64,000 nucleotides of DNA from Cytophagales bacterium (GTDB lineage: Bacteria > Bacteroidota > Bacteroidia > Cytophagales > Cyclobacteriaceae), in the NCBI GenBank assembly GCA_027317105.1, contig DAHVFH010000039.1:1-64000 (forward strand), in the 5' to 3' direction. The notes under the pieces were generated by a model that was not told the origin of the DNA, made no database searches, and was given only the letters and a program-made list of their open reading frames with translations. Both the position numbers and the translations under genes were made by a program. Shown here piece by piece: positions 27,097 through 35,816 of the stretch; position 1 is the stretch's first letter, and every line of letters begins with the position of its first letter.

Positions 27097-28321
27097 ACGC
27101 TTTCATTTGTGGATGATCATCACGCAGATTCTCCGGGATGATGACAGGAACTAATTTTTCAGCGCGATCAAGCATAAAAACCAAAAAACTTCGCCAAAGC
27201 ATGACCGCTGTTGGCATTTTTTCTACGATCATGGAGTACACGCTCACCGGATGAAAGGGTATGTCGCCAATGCCATCATGCCCCATGTCATAACCATCGT
27301 ATTTATCCCAATAGTTTGCATCCAGTCGGTTGGCCGTGAGCGAACCGTTGGTGGAAAGATCGAAGGTGTTGCCCACGAAATTATTTTTTTCGAACACATT
27401 TTCGATGCTGCTGGCTTGCAGTTTTACCGCCCATCCATTTTCGCGAAACTGATTGTTGGCAAACGTTCCCCGGTTGACACCTTCCAGATAGATGCCTACT
27501 GTATTTTTATAGAAACGATTATTTTCAATGATGCAATCACTAATTTCTTTTAGCAATAGGCCGTAGGCGGAAGAACCCCAGTTCTCCATAAATAAATTAT
27601 TGAACATCTTCACTTTTTTTGAAAACATCACCGCGACACCAGCGCCATTGTCTTTAAATGTATTGTTGCGATACTCATCGTTGTGGGAAAACATAAAATG
27701 TAAGCCGTAGCGCAGATTGTGATGGCTTACGTTTCCTTGAATGACCGAGTGGGTTACAAACTCAAAATAGATCCCATCGCGGTGCCCTTCAACGGTATTG
27801 TTGATAATGCGAATGCTGTCACATTTCCAGAGATGGATGCCGTTGCCGGATTGTGCATCGCGCTGGTTGCGTGCTTTCAATTTGTTGCCGGATATCAGAC
27901 TATTCGTTGAGCCTTTAAGGTGGATGCCAAAAAAGGCATCTTCAATGATATTGTCAATGATCCTGAGATTTTTTACCGACTCACCCGTGATCGCGGAAAT
28001 GTCATTCACATCAGAGATGCCGGTATTGATAATTTTTAAACCTTGTAGGGTGACAAAGGGTGCTGTTAATGTGAAATTCTCGTACTTATTTTCCCCATCA
28101 ATAACGGGCAACCCTTGCCCGATTAGTACCAGCGATTTATTGACGATGATATTCCCTTCTTTGAAATAACCCGATTTAATTAATAAGGTATCACCGGGTT
28201 GCGCTTTTAAGATCGTGGTTTTGATAGACGGATTTGCACCATCTTTGCTAACTACCCAAGTTTTACCAAAAAGTAAAGTGGAAAAATGAAGTATAGTAAG
28301 CAAAAGGAAAAGGCGTATCAT
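27080..28321 (-). CDS. nosD: NosD periplasmic copper/sulfur maturation protein
   Basis: 413 residues, with a signal peptide followed by a right-handed beta-helix of parallel repeats (NGIHLWKCDSIRIINNTV, GIYLEGVNRGTFANNQF). This is the NosD fold. It delivers cofactor components to NosZ together with NosFY. It overlaps nosL by 4 bp. Confidence 0.9.
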   Translation of the reverse strand: MIRLFLLLTILHFSTLLFGKTWVVSKDGANPSIKTTILKAQPGDTLLIKSGYFKEGNIIVNKSLVLIGQGLPVIDGENKYENFTLTAPFVTLQGLKIINTGISDVNDISAITGESVKNLRIIDNIIEDAFFGIHLKGSTNSLISGNKLKARNQRDAQSGNGIHLWKCDSIRIINNTVEGHRDGIYFEFVTHSVIQGNVSHHNLRYGLHFMFSHNDEYRNNTFKDNGAGVAVMFSKKVKMFNNLFMENWGSSAYGLLLKEISDCIIENNRFYKNTVGIYLEGVNRGTFANNQFRENGWAVKLQASSIENVFEKNNFVGNTFDLSTNGSLTANRLDANYWDKYDGYDMGHDGIGDIPFHPVSVYSMIVEKMPTAVMLWRSFLVFMLDRAEKLVPVIIPENLRDDHPQMKAYDISS

Positions 28322-28761
28322 TTTTTAAATTGCGTTACCACTTCTCCCCAGCTCATATAAATGCCATGCCATTCTTTGTTGAATGAATCCAAATCTATTT
28401 TACTGGTAAAGGCGGCCACCTGGCCAGCCATTGGGCTTTTGATAACCGGTGATTTGACATAAAAACCATCCCGCGCATCGAACAATTCTCCAGGGTGTGC
28501 ATAGTCGATCACCAACTTGTGTAAATACTCTTCTTGTGGCTCGGCCTCGGAGTTGTAAAAATTAAGGAAACAGATGGCATCATCAAATTTATAAACTTTG
28601 CCTTTTTTGGTGACCAGTTCAGCACCAAATTTTTTGTCCATCAAAGTCATTTTACAAAACTGACAGACATCTTTTCCAAAGGTTAGTGGCTCAGGTTCCG
28701 TAGAGCATGAATTTATAAGCAGAGAAAACATTACCAAGCCGCACAAAATAATTTCCTTCAT
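28318..28761 (-). CDS. nosL: NosL copper chaperone lipoprotein
   Basis: 147 residues. The lipobox is LLINSC; the Cu(I) site is in DVCQFCKMTLMDKKFG, with downstream Met residues. It supplies copper to NosZ. It lies between the 192-residue membrane protein and nosD. Confidence 0.88.
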   Translation of the reverse strand: MKEIILCGLVMFSLLINSCSTEPEPLTFGKDVCQFCKMTLMDKKFGAELVTKKGKVYKFDDAICFLNFYNSEAEPQEEYLHKLVIDYAHPGELFDARDGFYVKSPVIKSPMAGQVAAFTSKIDLDSFNKEWHGIYMSWGEVVTQFKK

Positions 28762-28762
28762 T

Positions 28763-29341
28763 CTAATTATTTTTTTTGCTTCGCCATTCGTAGACCAATA
28801 GACCGAATAAAAGAAAACTTACACCGATTAAAATCCAAGCACCAATATCGGGTCCGGAGAAAGCGGTAAAGTTTAAAAGCACCTTTGTGCCGATCAGCGG
28901 TGGTTGATACGCCATTCCTGGAATGCGAATGGGCGCATCGGGATTTAGATTGTGGCCATAGTCGTAACCCCAATTGTAAAAATCAACAAGGCCTGCTGCC
29001 CCTGCTCCCAATATTATAAGAAAATAAGCGGCAAGCATGAACCGCTTATTGACCCAGCTTACAAGCAAGCCAAACATGATAAGTGCGCCTAAGAGGTAGA
29101 TCATATAACTAAATTCAGGAAACATGCTCACCTCAATCGTCTTCATACCAATGTAATGATTTAGACCACTGATTGTTTTTACGTTCCCCGTAAGGTTGTT
29201 GATCCATATTTTCATGGTAAGGCCTTCGGGATATTGTGGAGCCCACATGAGGATCTGCCAAATTGGAACGAAGTAGGCGATGATCAGCGCCAACGCACTT
29301 AGCCCAGCGGCTATCCTGGTAAAAGGTTTTAATGATTTCAT
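28763..29341 (-). CDS. membrane protein of the nos operon (NosB candidate)
   Basis: 192 residues with about four hydrophobic helices and a long periplasmic loop rich in Tyr, Gly and Pro. The ATG at 29341 (MKSLKPFTRIAAG) begins a signal anchor; an upstream extension lacks similarity. Clade II nos clusters commonly carry a membrane protein directly after nosZ, often called NosB, proposed to pass electrons. This gene has that position, 54 bp after nosZ and 2 bp before nosL. The name is positional inference. Confidence 0.65.
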   Translation of the reverse strand: MKSLKPFTRIAAGLSALALIIAYFVPIWQILMWAPQYPEGLTMKIWINNLTGNVKTISGLNHYIGMKTIEVSMFPEFSYMIYLLGALIMFGLLVSWVNKRFMLAAYFLIILGAGAAGLVDFYNWGYDYGHNLNPDAPIRIPGMAYQPPLIGTKVLLNFTAFSGPDIGAWILIGVSFLLFGLLVYEWRSKKNN

Positions 29342-29395
29342 CCTAAATATTTTGAAATGACGCCTCGTACGAGGCGCCATGATTCAACCTGTAAA

Positions 29396-31393
29396 CTAAT
29401 GAGCTTCTTTCGTGTCGGTATCTTCAACTACACCCGTTCCAAATTTGATGGGCACATTACTGCCAACTGGCGATACTCTTACGTAGCCCGACATCTCCTG
29501 ATGAAGTGCTGAACAAAAGTCGGTGCAGTAAAAGGGAACTATGCCTACTTCGGTAGGTTTCCATTTCAGTGTTTGGGTTTCGCCCGGCAGGACAAGCATC
29601 TCTGCATTGGCCGCACCGCGAATGGCAAAGCCGTGGGGCACATCCCAGTCTTGCTCAAGATTGGTAAGATGAAAATAGACTTCATCGCCCATGCGTATGC
29701 CTTCGATATTGTCAGGAGTAAGGTGTGACCGGATGGCGGTCATGTAAACATGAACCTGATTGCCTTTGCGCTCCACTTTGGTTTTTCCCTCACCTTTAGA
29801 AACATAAGGATTAGTGTTTTCCTCTATCTTATAAATTTTCATCGAGTTGGGCGCGATCATATTGGCCGGAATAGATTGGGCGTAATGCGGCTCGCCAACA
29901 GTAGGGAAGTCTAATAGGAGCTGCATTTTATCACCAGAGATGTCATATAGTTGCGCAGATTGTGCTAACTCAGGTCCGGTAGGTAAGTATCTGTCTTTCG
30001 TAATTTTATTGTAGGCCACCACATATTTTCCCCATGGCTTTTTGGTGTCACCACCGGGTATGGACAAATGACCAATGGAGTAGTAGGTAGGAACACGATC
30101 TAACACTTCAAGCGTCTTCACATTCCATTTTACAATTTCTGAAGAAATAAACATGGAGGTATAGGCATTACCCTTTTCATCAAATTCGGTGTGCAAGGGG
30201 CCAAGGCCTGGTCTTTTCACCTCGCCATGAAGGGCGGCTTCATATTTTATGACTGGCATGCCAGCAAACTCTCCTTCAAAGGCTTTGTCTGCGATAGCCT
30301 TTTGAAATTTTGTAAAGGAAAAAACGGGAATGAGTGCCGCTAATTTTCCGCTCCCCACAATGTATTCACCGGTAGGGTCTACATCGCAGCCGTGTGGCGA
30401 CTTAGGACAAGGAATGAAATAGACCACGTCTTTCAGTTCAGCCGGATCGAGTTGGATCACTTCCTTCTCGAGCGTAGAAGTGGCTGTAGAACTTTTTTCA
30501 TCGAAGGTATTGTGCGTGTAATTGGATTTTACTTTTATGCCTTTTCCTTGCTTCACATATTCCGCACATTTTTTCCAGTTAACGGCCATAATATAGTCTT
30601 TGTCTTTTTGCGAAGCATTTACTTCCAACAAAGTATAAGCTTGCTCGGTATTGTAGCAGGAGAAGAAAAACCAATCGTGGGAGGGCCCTTTGCCCGAGTG
30701 GCTCAAGTCGAAGTTAAACCCAGGTGTGCGTAATTGGAAGTCAATACTCATTCTTCCAGATTGTGGATCTACCTTAATGAAACTTACCGTTCCTTTAAAA
30801 TTCTTCTTGAACGAACTGATGGGCACATCACGGTTGTCGCCCATGGGTATGCTAAACCGGGTTCCCGCTATAACATATTCAGTGTTTTCTGTGATAAAAG
30901 GGGAGGAGTGATTACCGCCACTGTTAGGCAGTTCAATAATTTCATCTGTTCTGAATGTTTTTAAATTGATGCGCGCCACACGTGGTGTGTTGTTACCGTT
31001 GGCAAAAGCCCAGCGACCGTCATGAACACCATCGGTTTCCGATAATTCAACATGGTGAAGATCGTCCCAGGGAATATAACCGCGCGAAGTTTTCAACATG
31101 TCTTTTGTTTCTTCGGTGTAGCCGTAACCATTTTCTGGGAACACAGAAAAGACAGGGATGATTTTTAATAATCGGCCGGAAGGTAGTCCATACACACTCA
31201 TCTGTCCATTAAATCCTCCGGAAACGAAATTGTAGAACTCATCATACTTACCCGGTGCTACATATACTTTTTCTGCCGCCCCGCCTTCCACGGCAGCCTT
31301 TGGCCCTTTTGGTTTACAATTGTACAGGAATGTTGACAGCGCAACAAAGACGATGAGTCCGAATAGTATTCTAATGTTGGTTTTCATATTCAT
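29396..31393 (-). CDS. nosZ: nitrous-oxide reductase, Sec-dependent clade II type
   Basis: 665 residues, reducing N2O to N2 in the periplasm. A Sec-type signal without twin Arg (ending near LYNC, possibly a lipid anchor) marks clade II. The beta-propeller carries CuZ ligands such as H113-H114 in DDLHHVELSETDG. The C-terminal cupredoxin has CuA residues C623, C627, H631 and M634 in CTDFCSALHQEM, plus an earlier His in VPHGFAI. It lies between a c-type cytochrome and the accessory genes. No nosR was found. Confidence 0.96.
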   Translation of the reverse strand: MNMKTNIRILFGLIVFVALSTFLYNCKPKGPKAAVEGGAAEKVYVAPGKYDEFYNFVSGGFNGQMSVYGLPSGRLLKIIPVFSVFPENGYGYTEETKDMLKTSRGYIPWDDLHHVELSETDGVHDGRWAFANGNNTPRVARINLKTFRTDEIIELPNSGGNHSSPFITENTEYVIAGTRFSIPMGDNRDVPISSFKKNFKGTVSFIKVDPQSGRMSIDFQLRTPGFNFDLSHSGKGPSHDWFFFSCYNTEQAYTLLEVNASQKDKDYIMAVNWKKCAEYVKQGKGIKVKSNYTHNTFDEKSSTATSTLEKEVIQLDPAELKDVVYFIPCPKSPHGCDVDPTGEYIVGSGKLAALIPVFSFTKFQKAIADKAFEGEFAGMPVIKYEAALHGEVKRPGLGPLHTEFDEKGNAYTSMFISSEIVKWNVKTLEVLDRVPTYYSIGHLSIPGGDTKKPWGKYVVAYNKITKDRYLPTGPELAQSAQLYDISGDKMQLLLDFPTVGEPHYAQSIPANMIAPNSMKIYKIEENTNPYVSKGEGKTKVERKGNQVHVYMTAIRSHLTPDNIEGIRMGDEVYFHLTNLEQDWDVPHGFAIRGAANAEMLVLPGETQTLKWKPTEVGIVPFYCTDFCSALHQEMSGYVRVSPVGSNVPIKFGTGVVEDTDTKEAH

Positions 31394-31405
31394 TAAAAGT
31401 TAGAT

Positions 31406-31879
31406 TTATTTTTCGCCATCATTTTTGCGCATAAATTCAAGCACATCTCGCGCATCGCCAATCGCCATATTTTGGTTGGGCATACGCATTAAACAGAGTT
31501 CTAATAATTTCTGCGCTTCTGGATCTTTCTCCAACATGACATCAGTATTGGTGATCATGTTCATGATCCATTCTGGAGCCCTCTTTTTTGTAACGCCTTG
31601 CCAGCCTGGACCAACGATGCGTTGATCTGTTAATTTATGACAGGCAGAACATTTCATTTCGTAAATGGCCAAACCACGGGTAACACGATCTTGTTCGATG
31701 GGATGGTGTAGCGTTACGTTTTTTACTGCGCCTAATCCTTTTGTGGGATTGGTTATGGCTTCCTTTAAAGCTGTCTTTTGCTGCTCCGGGGTCGGAAATT
31801 CCTCAGCATTTTTAGGCTTGTCGGGAGCGCAGGCACTGAACACAGAAATACTGAAAAAGAATACAATAATTTTATTCAT
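31406..31879 (-). CDS. monohaem c-type cytochrome lipoprotein, probable NosZ electron donor
   Basis: 157 residues. Lipobox VFSAC; haem site CSACH near residue 78; distal Met candidates in CLMRMPNQNM. It is the first gene of the nos operon, 12 bp before nosZ, the usual place of the clade II donor cytochrome. It is preceded by two FNR-type palindromes and a -7-like element. Confidence 0.9.
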   Translation of the reverse strand: MNKIIVFFFSISVFSACAPDKPKNAEEFPTPEQQKTALKEAITNPTKGLGAVKNVTLHHPIEQDRVTRGLAIYEMKCSACHKLTDQRIVGPGWQGVTKKRAPEWIMNMITNTDVMLEKDPEAQKLLELCLMRMPNQNMAIGDARDVLEFMRKNDGEK

Positions 31880-31905
31880 GGTGGTTTTGATTTTTTATTT
31901 AGAAG

Positions 31906-31913
31906 CGAAAGTA
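31906..31913 (-). promoter_or_regulatory. putative -7 element of the cytochrome-nosZ operon
   Basis: Minus-strand TACTTTCG matches TAnnTTTG with one mismatch. A start about 6-7 nt downstream, near 31900, would put the centre of the nearer FNR-like palindrome at about -42, the class II activator position. Confidence 0.4.
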
Positions 31914-31932
31914 CTTCCTGCTGGGTTTTGGC

Positions 31933-31952
31933 TTTATGATCTGAGTCATAAA
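31933..31952. promoter_or_regulatory. FNR-type palindrome A upstream of nos operon
   Basis: TTTATGA-N6-TCATAAA, a perfect 7+7 inverted repeat. Against the core ATGAT-N4-ATCAT it has one mismatch. It lies 53 bp from the cytochrome start. Confidence 0.7.
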
Positions 31953-31954
31953 AA

Positions 31955-31974
31955 AGTATGATTTAAATCATACT
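31955..31974. promoter_or_regulatory. FNR-type palindrome B upstream of nos operon
   Basis: AGTATGAT-TTAA-ATCATACT, a perfect 8+8 inverted repeat. Its centre is 22 bp, about two helical turns, from that of palindrome A, so two dimers could bind on one face. Confidence 0.7.
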
Positions 31975-32073
31975 CAGACGAGGTTAAGGGCAGAACACCA
32001 GGTATTGTGAGGATCGAAAATTTTGTTAATGCAAGAGTGATTTTCTAAAGGCTAAAATTTGCAATCAAATTTT

Positions 32074-32826
32074 TTATTCAGCTGGTAATTTATTATGAAC
32101 AATAAAACTGATGGAAAGGAGTAACGACATAGCCAAGACGGCAGGAAGCGCTATGAAGAGCCATCCTAATCCAGGTCTATTTTTACCTGTTTTGGGATCG
32201 TAATTAAAGCAAGAGAACAATATGTTTTTATTGGGTAACCGATACGTAGGTGAGTAAATATTATTGACACTACTAATTAATAAATCCAAATCTAGTTTAT
32301 CCCTTATCCCAATTAATTTTTTTGTGATATATCCTTCTTTATTTATTCCGACCAAAAGCGCATCATGGTCATATTGGCTTCGTACGCTGTCCCAGCGCGG
32401 ATAAAAGCCAATGGATTGATTTAGTAACGCAATACTATCGGTAACGGCAAAAATCCATTTTTTATTGTTTTCTAATCCTAGCTTTTGCGCCAGAAGATTC
32501 ATATCTCCCAACCTATCTCTTGGATCAAAACTAAGAACTAAAATAGTGAAAGGATTATCACTGTTTATGAATTGCAAATTCTCCTTTAGCTGTAATAAAA
32601 AAGGATTGCATACGCCCGCGCACTTTGTAAAAATGAGTGCTAAGAGTAGCGGCTTTTTATTATTGAGATCAGTGAAAGTAAGTTGTTGGTTTCTGCTTAC
32701 GCGTATAGGGGCGTTATAGATTCTTTCGTAAATATTTGTTTCCTCCTCAATACCTGAAGCTGTTTGAGCATTCGCAAAAAACCAGGAATTTATCGTTACG
32801 AAGGTGAAAACAATATTTTTAAACAT
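32074..32826 (-). CDS. senC: Sco1/SenC-type copper chaperone with C-terminal membrane anchor
   Basis: 250 residues: signal peptide, thioredoxin-like Sco domain with C69-x3-C73 in FTKCAGVC and the copper His H154 in QYDHDALL, then a membrane helix near residues 222-243. Sco proteins load CuA of subunit II. The start lies 31 bp inside the end of subunit I. Third gene of the unit, as in norSY-senC clusters of ammonia oxidisers. Confidence 0.85.
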   Translation of the reverse strand: MFKNIVFTFVTINSWFFANAQTASGIEEETNIYERIYNAPIRVSRNQQLTFTDLNNKKPLLLALIFTKCAGVCNPFLLQLKENLQFINSDNPFTILVLSFDPRDRLGDMNLLAQKLGLENNKKWIFAVTDSIALLNQSIGFYPRWDSVRSQYDHDALLVGINKEGYITKKLIGIRDKLDLDLLISSVNNIYSPTYRLPNKNILFSCFNYDPKTGKNRPGLGWLFIALPAVLAMSLLLSISFIVHNKLPAE

Positions 32827-34235
32827 CCTTTATAAATCTTAAAAAAGAAAATTAAAATTGCAGTTAAATATATAGTAGCAAAAATGGCTCCCATGGTAGC
32901 CAAAGGTGCAGCGGCAGTAAAATCTGTTGGGTAGTTACTGTATCTGCGAGGAATTGAATCCGCTCCACCAATATAAAAAGCTAAAAGAAACCCAATCCCA
33001 CCTATCAGGAGTATTGCCAATGTTAGCTTTGTAAATTTTCCATCTTCAATATTTTTAGTAAACTGATTGGTGAACCAATAAAAGAATGCAAGGCTAAACA
33101 ACACGTTTCCCATGGCGTTATAGGTGTGAAAATGTGCTGGGACCCAAAGGGTATTGTGAAGGAGGACATTGTTCGTGATGGTCGCATCAATCACAGCTCC
33201 GAGACCTCCAATCACCCAACCTGCTACACCAATAAAAAATAGCAAGTTGGTAAGCGACCATTTTATTTCGGTACGATAGACCGCTATAAACACACTAAAC
33301 ACTGTAACTCCCGCGGCAGGTAAACTTGCCAGATAGGACGCTAATTGTCCTATAATTTGGAATCCTTCAGGTTGAGCAAAATCCATATATAAATGATGGA
33401 AAAAGGCGGTAAGGATAAAAATCAAAGTAAGGTTCCATGCCAACGCTACATACCATGTAGTTCTCCATTTTGGCCTTCCACTAACTTCTGAAAACAACTC
33501 GTAGATAACAGCTAGACCTAAATAGAGCATTTCATTCGCTATTGTATGCCCGAAAAAATAAGTAAGGTTTTTCATCAATAATGCATCATTCAAAAAATTG
33601 CCGTTTGAGAAATATTCAGCAAAAAATAGGGCGATTAGAATCACTGCGGCAAACAGACAGGTAATAATGCCAATCAGCGTAATCATTGTAATAAGGATGA
33701 AAGGTGGTGTTTCTACTTTTGGATTTTTCCTGAAATGTTGCCAGGCGAATACTTGAGCTATCGAGTATTTTTTAAGTAATTGAGTCATCAAGCTTATACT
33801 CCAAATTAACCATCCGAGGCCAAACACCGTTAAAGAAACTAAAAAAAGTGGAGTTGCCCACGTTGCCCACATTACCTTAAATGGCAATGGATAAAGGAAA
33901 GTCCATCCTGCATGAAATTTTCCTACGAAAGTAGTGGTCCAGAAAATCAATACACCAATAACCGTAAGCACGTAAGCGATAACATTTGCTGTGTAACTTG
34001 TTTTTACATAACGCTGCATTAAATAATTAACTGCTGCCATGCCTGCCACAAACCAAATACCAATCATGGTAAGCCCATGAGTAGTCATATTTGAGTAAAA
34101 AGTGATAGGCGATTGTTCAATAATCTCTCCCTGGTTGAGCCGCATAAGTATGCCAAGGACGATACTGACAATGAACAAAACGAGTACAGTGATAATCCAA
34201 ACAGCGGTGATTTTTTTTATTTTTATGGATTCCAT
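32796..34235 (-). CDS. norY: haem-copper subunit I, candidate nitric oxide reductase (NorY of sNOR)
   Basis: 479 residues, about 12 helices. Low-spin haem ligands are H53 (THGLTM) and H370; CuB ligands are H230 and H280-H281 (FFHHLYM); the high-spin haem ligand is H368 (PAHFH). The helix VI sequence reads GHTIANE where ba3-type oxygen reductases read GHPIVYF, so the cross-linked Tyr is Asn234. Loss of that Tyr is expected for NO reductases, and the order CuA subunit - subunit I - SenC matches sNOR (norSY-senC). An unusual oxidase remains possible. Confidence 0.75.
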   Translation of the reverse strand: MESIKIKKITAVWIITVLVLFIVSIVLGILMRLNQGEIIEQSPITFYSNMTTHGLTMIGIWFVAGMAAVNYLMQRYVKTSYTANVIAYVLTVIGVLIFWTTTFVGKFHAGWTFLYPLPFKVMWATWATPLFLVSLTVFGLGWLIWSISLMTQLLKKYSIAQVFAWQHFRKNPKVETPPFILITMITLIGIITCLFAAVILIALFFAEYFSNGNFLNDALLMKNLTYFFGHTIANEMLYLGLAVIYELFSEVSGRPKWRTTWYVALAWNLTLIFILTAFFHHLYMDFAQPEGFQIIGQLASYLASLPAAGVTVFSVFIAVYRTEIKWSLTNLLFFIGVAGWVIGGLGAVIDATITNNVLLHNTLWVPAHFHTYNAMGNVLFSLAFFYWFTNQFTKNIEDGKFTKLTLAILLIGGIGFLLAFYIGGADSIPRRYSNYPTDFTAAAPLATMGAIFATIYLTAILIFFFKIYKGCLKILFSPS

Positions 34236-34256
34236 GATCTTATGATTTATGCATTT

Positions 34257-34808
34257 CTATTTAACTATAAAGGATGATCTCATGCCATGATGGGCCATTC
34301 CACAAAACTCCAAGCATAGAATGTTGTACTTGCCCGGCTCTTTAAACTTATGTCGGAGGCGGTTTACATAGCCGGGCATAGCCTGAGTTTGAGTGATTAA
34401 GGTGTTTGATTGATCGTAGATTGCAAAACCATGATTTACATCGAGACTCGTAACCCTGAATTCGACCAGTTCATTAGCGGGTAATTCTATAGGTTCGCCA
34501 GAAGGACTTTTAGGATCAATAGCCTTTTCAGAAAGGATGAAAGCAAATTGCATTGCTGACACATGAACTATTTTTTTCGGAGTTTCATCAGCAAAAAGAA
34601 AATATGGCGACTTTGGAATAGTTACGGATGCAAAAATACCCAGTACTACAAATAGGATGAGTAAAAACCAAAACCGCTTTCTTAAGGGATTGGACATTCC
34701 TTGCTTTTCTTGTCCTGCCTTTTTTGAAGAGGCATATACGTAAGTAAAGACAACCGTGGTTATGCCAGCCAAGATTAGAAATACTAGTAAGATCATTTGT
34801 TGTTGCAT
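34257..34808 (-). CDS. norS: CuA-containing subunit II (NorS candidate)
   Basis: 183 residues with two N-terminal membrane helices and a periplasmic cupredoxin domain. The CuA site is complete: DVNHGF supplies the first His, and C165, E167, C169, H173 and M176 follow in CLEFCGMAHHGM. It would receive electrons from a cytochrome c and pass them to subunit I, 21 bp downstream. First gene of the unit. Confidence 0.8.
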   Translation of the reverse strand: MQQQMILLVFLILAGITTVVFTYVYASSKKAGQEKQGMSNPLRKRFWFLLILFVVLGIFASVTIPKSPYFLFADETPKKIVHVSAMQFAFILSEKAIDPKSPSGEPIELPANELVEFRVTSLDVNHGFAIYDQSNTLITQTQAMPGYVNRLRHKFKEPGKYNILCLEFCGMAHHGMRSSFIVK

Positions 34809-34976
34809 ATTAGATGAATTTATATCCTTAAATAAAATTATAGTTATTTCTTTGTTTTATTTGGCTTTTCCCTGTAATATTTATTTCCAATTTGCTTACA
34901 CACTAAAGTGTAACTCAACAACGCAGTCGCTACAAATGAAGCCTCCTAGATGTATATCGAATAACTAACTATCAAG

Positions 34977-34998
34977 CTTTATGATTCTGATCATAAAG
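34977..34998. promoter_or_regulatory. FNR-type palindrome upstream of norSY-senC
   Basis: CTTTATGAT-TCTG-ATCATAAAG, a perfect 9+9 inverted repeat in the 218-bp gap between crp and norS. It is the longest of the family in this window. TTCATTTG at 34940-34933 (minus strand) is a one-mismatch -7 candidate. Confidence 0.75.
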
Positions 34999-35026
34999 AA
35001 AACATCCTTAATCCATCTCGAATGTA

Positions 35027-35626
35027 TTAAACCAGAATTTTGTGTTTTTGCAAACGAAGCTTGCCAGCGGCTTCTAATTTTTTAACTGTTCGGATAATGG
35101 TTTCTACCCGCAAGCCCGTCATGTCGGCCATTTGTTGGCGTGTCAATGAAATTAGAGACTGTGCCCGGTAATCCGTATTACCCCTGGTTTCATTTTTCAG
35201 CCGATTCAATAAATTTAGTACCCTGTTTTCGGGACGATCAAAGGCAATCGAAGCGAGCGCTTTATTTTTATTGCGAAGGCGTTCACATAAAATCTGATCC
35301 AGCTTTAAATGGAGGTCAAAATTATTTTTGATTAAATCGAAAAAATCTTCTGTCCTCATCTTCCATATGCTTGAATTTTCTAGTGCAACTGCAGTGCTCG
35401 GATAAGGAAATTTGGAAAGGATCGGAGGTTCACCAAAGCTTTCTCCTTTGTGGGCAATTCCCTGAATAAATTCCTGCCCTTCATCACTGCGTGAGATCAT
35501 TTTAACAGCGCCTGTTTCGAGTTGAAAATAATGGAAGGCATCTTCTCCTTCCCTAAAAATAACAGCTCCTTTTTTGAACTTAATAAGTATCGCATGATAG
35601 GTCTCAAGAATTTTTCTTGCTATCAT
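35027..35626 (-). CDS. Crp/Fnr family transcriptional regulator
   Basis: 199 residues: cyclic-nucleotide-binding fold (residues 15-110), dimerisation helix, winged helix from about 150. The recognition helix LRVETIIRTVKKLE has E175-x3-R179, the pair that reads TGA/TCA half-sites in Crp/Fnr proteins. It lacks the four-Cys cluster of FNR (one Cys only), so it may be of the DNR type or sense something else. Its ATG overlaps the ccoS stop by 4 bp. It is the natural candidate for binding the ATGAT-N4-ATCAT sites. Confidence 0.9.
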   Translation of the reverse strand: MIARKILETYHAILIKFKKGAVIFREGEDAFHYFQLETGAVKMISRSDEGQEFIQGIAHKGESFGEPPILSKFPYPSTAVALENSSIWKMRTEDFFDLIKNNFDLHLKLDQILCERLRNKNKALASIAFDRPENRVLNLLNRLKNETRGNTDYRAQSLISLTRQQMADMTGLRVETIIRTVKKLEAAGKLRLQKHKILV

Positions 35627-35799
35627 TTTACATGAGGGTTAGCATCTTTACTTTCCGTTTTCTTATCCTCAAAAAGCATCCGCACAGACGGCCCATAGGT
35701 GTCGTCATATTGCCCGGTTTTCATGTTCCAGATAAAAGCGCCTAGAAAGGCTATGGCAATGGTAAGCGAAATGAAAATGAGCAGGATGATGATTTCCAT
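35623..35799 (-). CDS. ccoS: CcoS, cbb3 oxidase assembly protein (58 residues)
   Basis: A short gene from ATG 35799 to TGA 35623. It has one membrane helix (IILLIFISLTIAIAFLGAFIW) followed by KTGQYDDTYGPSVRMLFEDK, the CcoS signature (G-Q-[FY]-D-D ... R-x-L-F-D/E-D). CcoS is needed for cofactor insertion into cbb3 oxidase. It sits between ccoI and crp and overlaps crp by 4 bp. No ccoNOP follows. Confidence 0.85.
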   Translation of the reverse strand: MEIIILLIFISLTIAIAFLGAFIWNMKTGQYDDTYGPSVRMLFEDKKTESKDANPHVK

Positions 35800-35816
35800 G
35801 TGGCTTGCTTTAAAAG

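Noticed and set aside
32796..34235. Subunit I as an ordinary ba3-type or cbb3-type cytochrome oxidase
   Set aside because: The helix VI Tyr is Asn, and the unit has a CuA subunit and SenC but no CcoO/CcoP-like cytochromes. A nitric oxide reductase fits better, though this is not proven.
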